Source: Pseudomonadota bacterium
GTDB taxonomy: Bacteria > Pseudomonadota > Gammaproteobacteria > Burkholderiales > JAJZUU01
Length of the DNA: 64,000 nt
Reading direction: 5' to 3'
NCBI GenBank assembly: GCA_021848325.1
Contig: JAJZUU010000005.1
Location: 1 to 64,000, forward strand
Shown one piece after another: positions 43,478 through 53,008 of the stretch. A model generated the notes under the pieces. The model was not told where the DNA came from, searched no databases, and worked only from the letters and a program-made list of their open reading frames with translations. Each line of letters opens with the position of its first letter. The first letter of the stretch is position 1. Made by a program: the position numbers and the translations under genes.

Positions 43478-44206
43478 CTATTCGGTGTCGAGCACCGCCG
43501 TGGTGTAGACCTCCTGGACGTCGTCCAGGCCCTCCAGGGCGTCCAGCAGCTTTTGCATCTTCGCCGCGTCCTCGCCGGCGAATTCATTCTCGGTGGAGGG
43601 CTTCATGGTCACCTCCGCGAACTCGGGCTTCAGGCCGGCCTGCTCCAGCGCCTCCCTGACCGCCACGAAATCCCCTGGGCCGGTGATCACCTCGATGCTG
43701 CCGTCGTCGTTGCCCAGCACGTCCTCGGCCCCCGCCTCCAACGCCGCCTCCATCAACTTGTCTTCGTCGGTCCCGGGCGCGAACACCAGTTGCCCGCAGT
43801 GCTTGAACAGGAAGGCCACCGAGCCGTCGGTGCCCAGATTGCCGCCATGCTTGGAGAAGGCGTGGCGCACATCCGCCACGGTGCGGGTCTTGTTGTCGGT
43901 CAGGCAGTCCACCATCACCGCGGCGCCCCCGATGCCGTAGCCCTCGTAGCGCACCTCCTCGTAGTTCACCCCTTCCAGGTCCCCGGTGCCGCGCTTGATG
44001 GCGCGCTCGATATTGTCCTTGGGCATGTTCTGCTCGTAGGCCTTGTCGATCGCCAGGCGCAGACGCGGGTTGGTCGACGCGTCGCCCCCGCCCAGCTTGG
44101 AGGCCACCGTGATCTCCTTGATCAGGCGGGTAAATATCTTGCCGCGCTTGGCGTCCGCCGCGGCCTTCTTGTGCTTGATGTTCGCCCACTTGCTATGACC
44201 TGCCAT
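43478..44206 (-). CDS. yebC: YebC/PmpR-family transcriptional/translational regulator
   Basis: 242 aa from the ATG at 44206 ([20 protein letters not shown]). Three-domain YebC fold of the usual length. YebC-family proteins act as transcription regulators and, in recent studies, relieve ribosome stalling. Classical neighbour of ruvC. Confidence 0.95.
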   Translation of the reverse strand: MAGHSKWANIKHKKAAADAKRGKIFTRLIKEITVASKLGGGDASTNPRLRLAIDKAYEQNMPKDNIERAIKRGTGDLEGVNYEEVRYEGYGIGGAAVMVDCLTDNKTRTVADVRHAFSKHGGNLGTDGSVAFLFKHCGQLVFAPGTDEDKLMEAALEAGAEDVLGNDDGSIEVITGPGDFVAVREALEQAGLKPEFAEVTMKPSTENEFAGEDAAKMQKLLDALEGLDDVQEVYTTAVLDTE

Positions 44207-44326
44207 AATTCCCTCGATTTGCTGGGTAAACCACCCCACGGCGAGCGAGGCCCTCGCCCGCCGTCAACCATTGCCAGTTTATCATCGCCCCGCCCGCTTT
44301 ATAAAGCGCGCGCGGTGGCCGCCGCC

Positions 44327-45511
44327 TCAGGTGCGATGCCGCGGCCGCGCCCGGCTGTCCTCCCGGACATAGCTCGCCATGCCCATGAGAAAACGCACCA
44401 GCCCGTAACTCAGCCAACTCGCGAGGCGCAGCCGAAACGGCTGCTTCTTCCAATGCTCCCGCCGAAGCCGCCGCGCCCCTTCATTCATGCCGCGCATCAG
44501 GCTATCCCGCAATTGTCCGGCAAAGCCCGCATCCTGCACCATCACGTTGCCTTCCCGGGACAGCAGGAGGCTGAAAGGGTCGATGTTGGACGAACCCACC
44601 GTGGCCCAGTAGCTGTCCACCACTGCCACCTTGGCGTGCATGAAGCTGCGGTGATACTCGTAAATCTCGATGCCGGATTCGAGAAAGCTGCCGTAAAGCG
44701 CGCGGGATGCGTAGTGCAGCAGCAGGTATTCCACCCGCCCCTGCAGCAGCAGGATGACGCGGACGCCGCGCCGGGATGCCTCCATCAGGGCGTGGCGAAA
44801 ATTCAGGCCGGGCAGGAAATAGGCGTTTGCGATCACGATCTCCGAGCGGGCGTTGTCGATCGCCTCCAGGTACGCCTCCTCGATGTCCCGCCGGTGGCGG
44901 ATGGTGTCCCGTATCAGGAAGGCCGCACGCACCCGCCCCTTGGGCGGCGGCGGCACCGAATGTCCCCGCTCGCGGATCCATCCCGGGCGCAGCCGGGCCC
45001 ACGCCACCCGCGACCAGAGATGACGCACGGCGGCGTGGATTTCCGCCACCAGCGGCCCCTCCACCGCCACTGCGTAGTCGTAGCGAGGGGGGACCTGGCC
45101 GGGGGTGTCCATATCGTCGATGATGTTGATGCCGCCGACAAAGGCGATCGCCTGATCCACCACCACGATCTTCCGGTGCAGCCGTCGCAGCCGGTGACGC
45201 CTGAGTTTCCAGGGCGAGACCTCGGGACGAAACAGCAACAGCCGCACGCCCGCTGCCAACATGCCGTCGATCACGGCGCGGGGAAGGGAACGCGAGCCGA
45301 AGCCGTCGATCAGCAGATGCACCCGGACGCCTCTCATGGCGGCACGCCGCAGGGTCTCGCCGATCCTCCTGCCGGTGACGTCGTCCTCGAAGATGTAGGT
45401 CTCCAGGTAGATTTCGTGCTGCGCCTGGTCGCAGGCCCGTTCCAGTGCCGGAAAATATTGCTCTCCGTTGTGCAGCAGTATGAGCTGGTTACCGGGGATG
45501 AAGTGCGTCAT
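44327..45511 (-). CDS. clsB: Phospholipase D-type cardiolipin synthase ClsB
   Basis: 394 aa from the ATG at 45511. Two HKD motifs: HRKIVVVD (H112) and HAKVAVVD near residue 290. No N-terminal membrane helices, as in ClsB. Transfers phosphatidyl groups to make cardiolipin or related lipids. The start overlaps the stop of the EEP-phosphatase gene, matching the ybhP-clsB pair in E. coli. Confidence 0.92.
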   Translation of the reverse strand: MTHFIPGNQLILLHNGEQYFPALERACDQAQHEIYLETYIFEDDVTGRRIGETLRRAAMRGVRVHLLIDGFGSRSLPRAVIDGMLAAGVRLLLFRPEVSPWKLRRHRLRRLHRKIVVVDQAIAFVGGINIIDDMDTPGQVPPRYDYAVAVEGPLVAEIHAAVRHLWSRVAWARLRPGWIRERGHSVPPPPKGRVRAAFLIRDTIRHRRDIEEAYLEAIDNARSEIVIANAYFLPGLNFRHALMEASRRGVRVILLLQGRVEYLLLHYASRALYGSFLESGIEIYEYHRSFMHAKVAVVDSYWATVGSSNIDPFSLLLSREGNVMVQDAGFAGQLRDSLMRGMNEGARRLRREHWKKQPFRLRLASWLSYGLVRFLMGMASYVREDSRARPRHRT

Positions 45512-46260
45512 GCGCGGACCATGGTGGCGGACAAGGCCGCATGGTCGGATATCCTGGACCAGGGCCGGCCGTGCAGAACGCGCGCGGCCTGCACCCGGAA
45601 TCCACGCACGTAGATCCGGTCCAGATGCAGCAGCGGCAACGTGGAAGGGAAACTGCGCGCGGGTTTGCCATGGGCCAGTTGGAACACCTCCTCGACGTTG
45701 AGCGCGCCGGCCAGGAAACGGCAGGCCTCGATCCGCCAATCGTTGAAGTCACCGGCGATGATCAGGGGGTGATGAGGCGGCACCAGGCGCTGGATCCGGT
45801 CGCGCAGCGCCAAGAGTTGCTTGTTGCGCCCGCGGGCGAACAATCCCAGGTGCACATTGACGCAATGCAACGGATCTTTCCATCCCGGCACCTCCAGCTC
45901 GCAATGGAGCAGCCCCCGCCGTTCGAAGCGGTGGGCGGAAATGTCCTCGTTCTCCCAGCGCACGATGGGGAACCTGCTGAGGATCGCATTGCCGTGGTGG
46001 CCCTCGTCGTACACCGCGTTCCTGCCGTAGGCGAAATCGCTCCACACGGCATCGGCCAGGAATTCGTACTGCGGCGCGCGCGGCCAGTTCTGGTACCGCT
46101 CCGCGTGGCCCTCGTGGGTGCCCAGCACCTCCTGCAGGAACACCACGTCGGCGTCCATCGCGTGCAGGCCGTCCCGCAGCTCATGCAGCACCATGCGCCG
46201 GTTGAAGTGGGAAAACCCCTTATGGATATTGTAGGTGGCGACGTGCAGCGTGTTGTTCAT
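45508..46260 (-). CDS. Endonuclease/exonuclease/phosphatase family protein (YbhP-like)
   Basis: 250 aa. EEP fold with ATYNIHKG at the start, DVVFLQEV metal-binding glutamate, HLGLFARGR, IIAGDFNDW and the C-terminal SDHAAL histidine. All catalytic positions are present. It is coupled to clsB (ATGA overlap); the substrate is unknown but a phospholipid-linked role is often assumed. Confidence 0.88.
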   Translation of the reverse strand: MNNTLHVATYNIHKGFSHFNRRMVLHELRDGLHAMDADVVFLQEVLGTHEGHAERYQNWPRAPQYEFLADAVWSDFAYGRNAVYDEGHHGNAILSRFPIVRWENEDISAHRFERRGLLHCELEVPGWKDPLHCVNVHLGLFARGRNKQLLALRDRIQRLVPPHHPLIIAGDFNDWRIEACRFLAGALNVEEVFQLAHGKPARSFPSTLPLLHLDRIYVRGFRVQAARVLHGRPWSRISDHAALSATMVRA

Positions 46261-46468
46261 CGGGGCGTGGGTGGCGATCCCATGGCAGGGGATTACTAAA
46301 TGTTAGGGCACAATCGGCGCGTAGGAAAGATGTACCGATCCGGTCTCGCGATGACAAGAAAATGGGGGCGGGGCGGGCCCGCTTCAAGGAGGTCGCCGCG
46401 GCACGGCCGGGGAGAAAAGGACGCGACGGGTGCGGCCTGCGTCCCCGCCCAGCCCGCACGCTTCGACT

Positions 46469-47566
46469 TCAGGAGGCGTCCAGCATCCTCTGCAACGCCA
46501 GACGCGCGAGTTCGGCCTCGCCCCGGGGCACCCTGATCCGGTTGACGGCCTTGCCTTCCACCAGGTTGTCCAGGGTCCAGGCCAGATGCTGGGGATCGAT
46601 GCGCGCCATGGTGGAGCACATGCACGCAGTGGGGGCCATGAACTGCACGACCTTTCCTTCCGGCTTGAAGCGCTCCGCCAGGCGGTTGACCAGGTTGAGC
46701 TCGGTACCCACCAGCCAGCGGCTGCCGGGGGCGGATTCGGCCACGGTCTTGATGATGAACTCGGTCGAGCCCACGTAGTCGGACAACTGGCACACCTCGT
46801 GACTGCACTCCGGATGGGAGATCACTTGCCCGTCCGGATGCTGGTTGCGGAAGCGCAGCACATGCTGCGGCTGGAACATCTGGTGCACCGAGCAATAGCC
46901 CTTCCACAGGATGACCCTGGCCCGCCTGATCTGCTCGGAAGTCAGGCCGCCCAGGGGTTGATCGAAGTCCCACAGCACCATGTCCTCCAGGGGGATCCCC
47001 ATCCGGGCGCCGGTGTTGCGGCCCAGGTGCTGGTCCGGGAAGAACAGCACCTTTTCCCGCCTGGCGAAGGCCCACTCCATGATCTTCGCGGCATTGGAGG
47101 AGGTGCACACGATGCCGCCGTGCTCGCCGCAGAAGGCCTTGAGGTCCGCGCTGGAATTGATGTAGGTGACCGGGGTCACGGCCTGGTCCGGGTCCAGCAC
47201 CTCCGCCAGTTCGCGCCAGGCCCGCTCCACCCTGGCGAGGCTGGCCATGTCCGCCATGGAGCAGCCGGCGGCCAAGTCCGGCAGGATGGAAATCTGATCG
47301 GGACGCGACAGGATGTCCGCCACCTCGGCCATGAAATGGACCCCGCAGAAAACGATGTATTCCGCGTCCGAGGCCGCGGCCAGCCGCGACAGCTTGAGGG
47401 AGTCGCCGGTGAAGTCGGCGTGGCGGAAGACGTCCTCCCGCTGGTAGTGGTGCCCCAGGATCACCAGGCGTTTGCCCAGCCTGGCCTTGGCCGCCAAAAT
47501 GCGCTCCTGGCAGGCCTCGTCCTGCATCTGATCGAATCGCTCAAAAGCAATCGCGTTAACCCGCAT
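46469..47566 (-). CDS. nadA: Quinolinate synthase NadA
   Basis: 365 aa from the ATG at 47566 (GAGGG 6 nt upstream). [4Fe-4S] ligand cysteines lie in FCGEHGGIVCTS, SHPECSHEV and APTACMCSTM. Makes quinolinate from iminoaspartate and dihydroxyacetone phosphate, first committed part of NAD synthesis. Stands alone; nadB and nadC are elsewhere. Confidence 0.96.
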   Translation of the reverse strand: MRVNAIAFERFDQMQDEACQERILAAKARLGKRLVILGHHYQREDVFRHADFTGDSLKLSRLAAASDAEYIVFCGVHFMAEVADILSRPDQISILPDLAAGCSMADMASLARVERAWRELAEVLDPDQAVTPVTYINSSADLKAFCGEHGGIVCTSSNAAKIMEWAFARREKVLFFPDQHLGRNTGARMGIPLEDMVLWDFDQPLGGLTSEQIRRARVILWKGYCSVHQMFQPQHVLRFRNQHPDGQVISHPECSHEVCQLSDYVGSTEFIIKTVAESAPGSRWLVGTELNLVNRLAERFKPEGKVVQFMAPTACMCSTMARIDPQHLAWTLDNLVEGKAVNRIRVPRGEAELARLALQRMLDAS

Positions 47567-47704
47567 ATGGCCCTCGACTGAAGACAAGGATGATCGGTCG
47601 GCCGCGACAGGCAAGGCCTATGCCAGGCCGGCTATGCGCAGCGCCTTCCCCGCCGCGGCTATTGGCACGTGCGAACATTCTTATATTCTGACAAAACAGT
47701 AAGC

Positions 47705-48184
47705 TTAGGGTTTCCCGGCAATCTTGTCCAGTTTCTCGATGGCCTCGGCATTGCTGGGGGAAAACACCATTTTCATCGCCTCCTCCCGCGGCACCCAAAC
47801 GTATCTCAGGTGCTCGCGCGCCGACAGGGTGACCGGCACCGGGTGCGGCACCCGCAGGCCGAAGACGTGCTCGGTATTATGGCTGACCCCCGGCGCGTAG
47901 CGGTGCCGCCATTGCGGGTAGATCTCGTAGGTATTGGAAAGATTCCAGTCAGTGAGCACACACTCATCCGCCTCGATGCCGGTTTCCTCGCGCACTTCCC
48001 TAATCGCGGTTTGTTCCGGGGTTTCTCCCGGATTCCGGCTGCCGGTGACCGATTGCCAGTAACCGGGATGGTCGGCCCGCTCCAGCAACAGCACGCGCAG
48101 ATCGGGCGTGTGGATGACCACCAGCACGGATACCGGCTGCTTGTACGCCTTCACCGCAAGCCAACCGGCCAGCCCGCACCCCAT
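47705..48184 (-). CDS. nudB: Dihydroneopterin triphosphate pyrophosphatase NudB (Nudix)
   Basis: 159 aa from the ATG at 48184; a GTG at 48154 is an alternative closer to typical NudB N-termini. The Nudix box is GSRNPGETPEQTAIREVREE followed by TG. Dephosphorylates dihydroneopterin triphosphate in folate synthesis. Directly follows aspS, its usual neighbour. Confidence 0.92.
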   Translation of the reverse strand: MGCGLAGWLAVKAYKQPVSVLVVIHTPDLRVLLLERADHPGYWQSVTGSRNPGETPEQTAIREVREETGIEADECVLTDWNLSNTYEIYPQWRHRYAPGVSHNTEHVFGLRVPHPVPVTLSAREHLRYVWVPREEAMKMVFSPSNAEAIEKLDKIAGKP

Positions 48185-48192
48185 ACCCGTGC

Positions 48193-49983
48193 TCAGCCTT
48201 GGCTCACTTCCCGGACCGGGGACTGGCGCAGCCGGATGTGCAGTTCCCTGAGCTGCGCCTCGTCCACCACGTTGGGCGCCTGGGTCATGAGGTCGTTGGC
48301 CCGCTGGGTCTTGGGAAAGGCGATCACGTCGCGGATGGACTCCGCCCCCGCCATCAGCGCCACCAGCCGGTCCAGCCCGAAGGCCAGGCCGCCGTGGGGG
48401 GGCGCGCCGTACTGCAGCGCGTCCAGCAGGAAGCCGAATTTCTCCCGGGCCTCTTCGGCGCCGATGCGCAACGCCTCGAACACCTTGGACTGCACCTCCT
48501 GGCGATGGATGCGCACCGATCCGCCGCCCACTTCCCAGCCGTTCAGCACCAGGTCGTAGGCCTTGGACAGCGCCTTGCCGGGATCGCCCTGCAGCAGCTC
48601 CTCGTGGCCGTCCGCAGGCGAGGTGAAGGGGTGATGCAGCGCCTGCCAGCGCTGGTTGCCTTCGTCGTATTCGAACATGGGGAATTCCACCACCCACAGC
48701 GGCTTCCACTCGTTCACCGCGAGTCCGCGCTCGTGGCCCACCTTGGCGCGCAGCGCCCCCAGCGCGTCGTTGACGATCTTCGCCTTGTCGGCGCCGAAGA
48801 AGATGAGGTCGCCGTCGGATGCCCCGGTACGCTCGATGACGCGCAGCACTGCGGCCTCGGGCAGGAATTTCAGGATCGGGGACTGCAGCCCCGCCATCCC
48901 CTTGGCCAGTTCGTTGACCTTGATATAGGCCAGCCCCTTGGCGCCGTAGATCTTCACGAACTCGGTGTACTCGTCGATCTCCTTGCGCGACAGCGCGCCG
49001 CCCCCGGGGACCCGCAGCGCCGCGACCCGGCCTTCCTTCATGTCCGCGGCCTCGCGGAACACCTTGAACTCCACCTCCCGCATCAGGTCGGTGAGTTCGG
49101 TCAGCTCCAGGGCCACCCGCAGGTCCGGCTTGTCCGAGCCGTAGCGCGCCATAGCCTCGGCGTAGCTGAGCCGGGGGAAGGGTTGGGGCAGTTCTACGTC
49201 CAGCACCCGCTGGAACACCTCCCGCAGCATTTCCTCCGCCAGGCCCATGATCGCCGCCTCGTCCATGAACGAGACCTCCATGTCCACCTGGGTGAACTCC
49301 GGCTGGCGATCCGCTCGCAGGTCCTCGTCGCGGAAACACTTGGCGATCTGAAAATAGCGGTCGAAACCAGACACCATCAGCAACTGCTTGAACAACTGGG
49401 GCGACTGGGGCAGGGCGTAGAAATGGCCGGGGTGCACCCGGCTCGGCACCAGGTAGTCCCGCGCCCCTTCCGGGGTGGATCGGGTCAGCATGGGGGTCTC
49501 GATCTCGATGAAGCCGTGCCGGTCCAGATAGTCCCGCACCGTCTTCGCCACCCGGTAGCGCAGCTTGAGATTGGCCTGCATCACCGGCCGCCGCAGATCC
49601 AGGTAGCGGTGGGCAAGGCGCACGTTCTCGGAGAGCTGCTCGTCGTCCAGCAGGAAGGGCGGAGTGGCGGAGGGATTGAGGATCTCGATCTCGGCGGCGA
49701 CGACTTCGACCTCGCCGCTGGGCAGATTCGGATTCACCGTTCCCTCGGGGCGCGGGCGCACCGAGCCGACCACCTTCAGCACGAATTCGCTGCGGATCGT
49801 TTCGGCAGTCCGGAACGTCTCCGCCTGCCCCGGATCGCACACCACCTGCACCAGACCCGCGCGATCCCTCAGGTCGATGAATATCACCCCGCCGTGGTCA
49901 CGCCTGCGGTGCGCCCAGCCGCACAGGGTCACGACCCGGCCCAGGTGATCACGATTTACTTCGCCACAATGATGAGTACGCAT
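48193..49983 (-). CDS. aspS: Aspartyl-tRNA synthetase AspRS
   Basis: 596 aa, bacterial-type length with the GAD insertion domain. An N-terminal OB fold ([20 protein letters not shown]), class II motif 2 ([20 protein letters not shown]) and motif 3 ([13 protein letters not shown]) are present. Charges tRNA-Asp (possibly tRNA-Asn in a non-discriminating form). Preceded by a hairpin and by DUF502. Confidence 0.97.
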   Translation of the reverse strand: MRTHHCGEVNRDHLGRVVTLCGWAHRRRDHGGVIFIDLRDRAGLVQVVCDPGQAETFRTAETIRSEFVLKVVGSVRPRPEGTVNPNLPSGEVEVVAAEIEILNPSATPPFLLDDEQLSENVRLAHRYLDLRRPVMQANLKLRYRVAKTVRDYLDRHGFIEIETPMLTRSTPEGARDYLVPSRVHPGHFYALPQSPQLFKQLLMVSGFDRYFQIAKCFRDEDLRADRQPEFTQVDMEVSFMDEAAIMGLAEEMLREVFQRVLDVELPQPFPRLSYAEAMARYGSDKPDLRVALELTELTDLMREVEFKVFREAADMKEGRVAALRVPGGGALSRKEIDEYTEFVKIYGAKGLAYIKVNELAKGMAGLQSPILKFLPEAAVLRVIERTGASDGDLIFFGADKAKIVNDALGALRAKVGHERGLAVNEWKPLWVVEFPMFEYDEGNQRWQALHHPFTSPADGHEELLQGDPGKALSKAYDLVLNGWEVGGGSVRIHRQEVQSKVFEALRIGAEEAREKFGFLLDALQYGAPPHGGLAFGLDRLVALMAGAESIRDVIAFPKTQRANDLMTQAPNVVDEAQLRELHIRLRQSPVREVSQG

Positions 49984-50011
49984 TCATGAATCCAGTGGTT
50001 AAATGTTCAGC

Positions 50012-50036
50012 ACACGCGGCGATACCTGCCGCGTGT
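50012..50036 (-). promoter_or_regulatory. Hairpin between DUF502 and aspS
   Basis: Perfect 9-bp stem ACACGCGGC (50012-50020) / GCCGCGTGT (50028-50036) with a 7-nt loop, 29 bp before the aspS start. No U-run on the minus strand. Could be an attenuation, processing or stability element between the upstream genes and aspS. Confidence 0.45.
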
Positions 50037-50118
50037 CGTTTAAAGAAGGGGAATTATAGCCCGAAGCGCGCCAAATGTTCAGGGCAACGCGCAGGAACGG
50101 AAGAGGGGAGGTCGCGAA

Positions 50119-50742
50119 TCAGTTGCCGGGATAGGCGGCTGCCTCCGGTCCCTTGACCGGGGGCGCGGCGACACCCATGGAGACAATGTATTTGAGCGCC
50201 ACGTCCACGCTCATATCCAGCTCGATCACGTCGCTCTTGCGCATCAGCAGGTAGTAGCCGGAGGTTGGGTTGGGGGTGGTAGGCACGTACACGCCCACAT
50301 AGTCCCCCTCCAGCTGGGCGGCCACCACTTTTCCCGGGAACGCGGTCTGGAACGCCAGCATCCAGGAGTCCTGATGGGGGAAACGCACCAGCAGCACCTT
50401 GCGGAAGGCCTCGCCGGTGCCGGAGAACAGCGTGTCGCTCACCTGCTTTACGCTGCTGTAGATGGACTTGACCACAGGGATACGCCCCAACAGGCCCTCC
50501 CAGAATCGCACCAGGCGCTGGCCGAGGATGTTGGCGGCAAACAGCCCGGTCAGGAAGATCACCAGCAGGGTCAGGATGGCCCCCAGCCCGGGGAGGTGGA
50601 AGCCGAGCCACGAGTCCGGCCGGAGGGAGAGCGGCAGGAGCAGCAGACTCTGATCCATGGTGCCGATCAGCAGGTCCAGCACCCATACGGTGATGCCCAG
50701 CGGCACCCAGATCAGCAGCCCTGTGATGAAATAGCGCTTCAC
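50119..50742 (-). CDS. DUF502 membrane protein
   Basis: 207 aa. Two membrane helices near the N-terminus (about 5-25 and 55-75) and a soluble domain with the family motifs GRIPVVKSIYSSVKQV and VPTTPNPTSGYYLLM. Function unknown. Commonly found between fmdB and aspS in betaproteobacteria, as here. Confidence 0.85.
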   Translation of the reverse strand: MKRYFITGLLIWVPLGITVWVLDLLIGTMDQSLLLLPLSLRPDSWLGFHLPGLGAILTLLVIFLTGLFAANILGQRLVRFWEGLLGRIPVVKSIYSSVKQVSDTLFSGTGEAFRKVLLVRFPHQDSWMLAFQTAFPGKVVAAQLEGDYVGVYVPTTPNPTSGYYLLMRKSDVIELDMSVDVALKYIVSMGVAAPPVKGPEAAAYPGN

Positions 50743-50745
50743 CCG

Positions 50746-50997
50746 TCAGCCTTGGCAGGCCGGGCAGGCGCCGGTACCGCAGGCGGGCGCGGGCTCCTCT
50801 TTTTTCGGTTTCGCGCCACCCTTGAAGTCGGTCTGGTACCAGCCGCTACCCTTCAGTTGAAACCCCGCGGCGGATACCATCTTGCCGAAGGTCTCCTTGC
50901 TGCACTCGGGGCAGGTGGTAAGGGGCGCATCGCTCATTTTCTGGATGTATTCCTTTTGAAAACCACACTCGGAACAGCGATATTCGTAAATGGGCAT
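50746..50997 (-). CDS. FmdB-family zinc-ribbon protein
   Basis: 83 aa from the ATG at 50997. A CxxC pair (CSEC, residues 8-11) and a second pair (CPEC, 29-32) make a zinc ribbon; the C-terminus is rich in Cys and Gly. Putative regulatory or nucleic-acid-binding protein. Four bp before DUF502. Confidence 0.87.
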   Translation of the reverse strand: MPIYEYRCSECGFQKEYIQKMSDAPLTTCPECSKETFGKMVSAAGFQLKGSGWYQTDFKGGAKPKKEEPAPACGTGACPACQG

Positions 50998-51100
50998 AGC
51001 AACCTCCAACGAAAAAGCGTCAGTGAACCGATATTTAAACCCTTGATCCGATATGGGGCCTGCACGGCCCATTTCAAGATCTCGCCGCTGCCGCGCGCAC

Positions 51101-51556
51101 TCAGAAGGGAATGTCGTCCTCGAAATCGTCAAATCCGCCCGCCCCTTTCTCCGGCCCGGCCGGGGCTTCCGCTCTGGGGGCACGCTCTTGGCCGCGGGGG
51201 CTTTCCGCGCTGTCCAAACCGCCGCCGCGCCCGCCCAGCATCTGCATCCGGTCGGCCACGATCTCGGTGGTATAGCGGTCCTGCCCATCCTTGTCCTGCC
51301 ACTTGCGGGTCTGCAGCCGGCCTTCCAGATACACCTGGCTGCCTTTCTTGAGGTATTCGCCGGCAATCTCCGCCAGTCTGCCGAAAAAGGACACCCGGTG
51401 CCATTCGGTGCGTTCCTGCTTTTCGCCGCTCTTGTCCTTCCAGGTGTCCGTGGTGGCCAGGCGGATATTGGTGATCGCATCGCCGCTGGGCATGTAGCGT
51501 ACTTCAGGATCGGCCCCCAGATTGCCGATCAGGATGACCTTATTCACTGATGCCAT
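51101..51556 (-). CDS. ssb: Single-stranded DNA-binding protein
   Basis: 151 aa. OB fold ([20 protein letters not shown] onward), a Gly/Pro/Ala-rich linker and the acidic tip DDFEDDIPF that recruits partner proteins. Its start overlaps the stop of the MFS gene upstream by 17 bp. Confidence 0.97.
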   Translation of the reverse strand: MASVNKVILIGNLGADPEVRYMPSGDAITNIRLATTDTWKDKSGEKQERTEWHRVSFFGRLAEIAGEYLKKGSQVYLEGRLQTRKWQDKDGQDRYTTEIVADRMQMLGGRGGGLDSAESPRGQERAPRAEAPAGPEKGAGGFDDFEDDIPF

Positions 51557-52937
51557 GTTCTTTCCTTTCCCCTATCAAATTCAGCGCACCCTGTTCGTCC
51601 CAGCCGCCCATCCTGACCTTGAGGTAGGCCACCCCCTCCTCGGCCACCACCACCGCCTCGGTTACGCCGTCCAGGGCAGCGAGCCGCTGCGACAACCACT
51701 TCGCCCGCTCCGCGTCCATTTCTTCAACATGATACATCATACTGCGCACCGCGGGCGGCGCCTTCATGCTCATGGCCAGCAGCAGCCATATGCCGATCAA
51801 CGCGCTGCCGAACGCGAACACGTAGGCGGCACCGTAATAGTGAGACAGGAGGCCGCCGGCCGCCCCGCCCAGGAACGCCCCGAAGAATTCGAAGCTGTTG
51901 TATACGCCGATGGCCGTGCCCTTGCTTCCCGCCGGGGCGATCTTCGAGATCAGCGAGGGCAGGGTGGCTTCGAGGATATTGAAGGCGACGAAAAACGCGA
52001 ACAGCAACGCCACGATGCCCCAAAAATCCCGAACCAGGAAGATCAACAGCAGTTGGGCCGCCAGCATCAGCCCGATCGCCGCCACGAACACCTGCTTCAA
52101 CTTGGCCTTCTTCTCGCCGTAGATTATCGCCGGCACCATCAGCACGAACGAAGCCAGCATCACCGGCAGGTAGACCTCCCAGTGATGGTTGACGTCCAGC
52201 CCGCTGGTCTTGATCAGCGCAAATGGAATCACCACGAACATGGACATCAGCACCACATGCAGGCTGAATATGCCGAAATTCAGACGCAGCAACTGGGTGT
52301 TGCGCAACACCGACATGAACTGCGCGGGCACCGCCTCGGCGTCCGAATGGAACCGGGTGATCTGCGGATTGGGGACCCCCGCGAACACCACCAGCATGCC
52401 CAACAGCGCCAGCACGCCGGTCAGCGCAAATATGCCGGGCACGCCGATCCATTGATTGAGGGCCGGCGCGAGGACCAGGGAAATGGAAAAAGTAACGCCG
52501 ATGGTCATGCCGATCAGGGCCATCGCCTTGGTGCGGTGTTCCTCCCGGGTAAGGTCGGCGGCCAGCGCGATCACCGCAGCGGCGATCGCCCCGGAACCTT
52601 GGATGGCGCGCCCCAGGATCACCATATGGATGCTGTGGGCGGAGGCGGCCACGAAGCTGCCCAGGGCAAACAGGAGCAGGCCGATATAGATGATGCGCTT
52701 GCGCCCGTAGCGGTCGGACAGCATCCCCAGGGGAATTTGCAGGATCGCCTGGGTCAGGCCGTATGTCCCCAGGGCCAGCCCGATCAGGGTGCGATTGTCG
52801 CCGCCCGGCAGATGGCTGGCATAGACCGCGAACACCGGCAGGATCAGGAACAATCCCAGCATGCGCAGGCCGAAAATGCTGGCCAGGCCGACACTCGCTC
52901 GCCACTCCAGGGGGGTCATTTTATACTTGTCGTTCAT
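51540..52937 (-). CDS. MFS transporter with C-terminal YajR-like domain
   Basis: 465 aa. Twelve membrane helices with MFS motif A ([11 protein letters not shown], about 71-81) and, after helix 12, a soluble domain of about 70 residues with the ferredoxin-like pattern of the YAM domain in E. coli YajR ([10 protein letters not shown]... to [10 protein letters not shown]). Drug/proton antiporter of unknown substrate. Divergent from uvrA and overlapping ssb. Confidence 0.85.
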   Translation of the reverse strand: MNDKYKMTPLEWRASVGLASIFGLRMLGLFLILPVFAVYASHLPGGDNRTLIGLALGTYGLTQAILQIPLGMLSDRYGRKRIIYIGLLLFALGSFVAASAHSIHMVILGRAIQGSGAIAAAVIALAADLTREEHRTKAMALIGMTIGVTFSISLVLAPALNQWIGVPGIFALTGVLALLGMLVVFAGVPNPQITRFHSDAEAVPAQFMSVLRNTQLLRLNFGIFSLHVVLMSMFVVIPFALIKTSGLDVNHHWEVYLPVMLASFVLMVPAIIYGEKKAKLKQVFVAAIGLMLAAQLLLIFLVRDFWGIVALLFAFFVAFNILEATLPSLISKIAPAGSKGTAIGVYNSFEFFGAFLGGAAGGLLSHYYGAAYVFAFGSALIGIWLLLAMSMKAPPAVRSMMYHVEEMDAERAKWLSQRLAALDGVTEAVVVAEEGVAYLKVRMGGWDEQGALNLIGERKEHGISE

Positions 52938-53008
52938 CTAGGTTTCCTGAATGGGCAAGGGCGCAAAAAATGCGTATATTAGCAGGTTAGCCATTGAGAA
53001 GGTAGCAA

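Noticed and set aside
43205-45613. 802-codon plus-strand frame across ruvC, yebC and clsB
   Set aside because: Shadow frame, antisense to three conserved genes, with His/Gly/Ala-rich composition typical of reversed GC-rich coding DNA.
49984-50118. T-box or other aminoacyl-tRNA-sensing leader for aspS
   Set aside because: No T-box sequence or specifier loop is seen; only a simple hairpin is present.
52938-53008. SOS (LexA) box for uvrA
   Set aside because: No CTGT-N8-ACAG-like site was found in the short divergent region.
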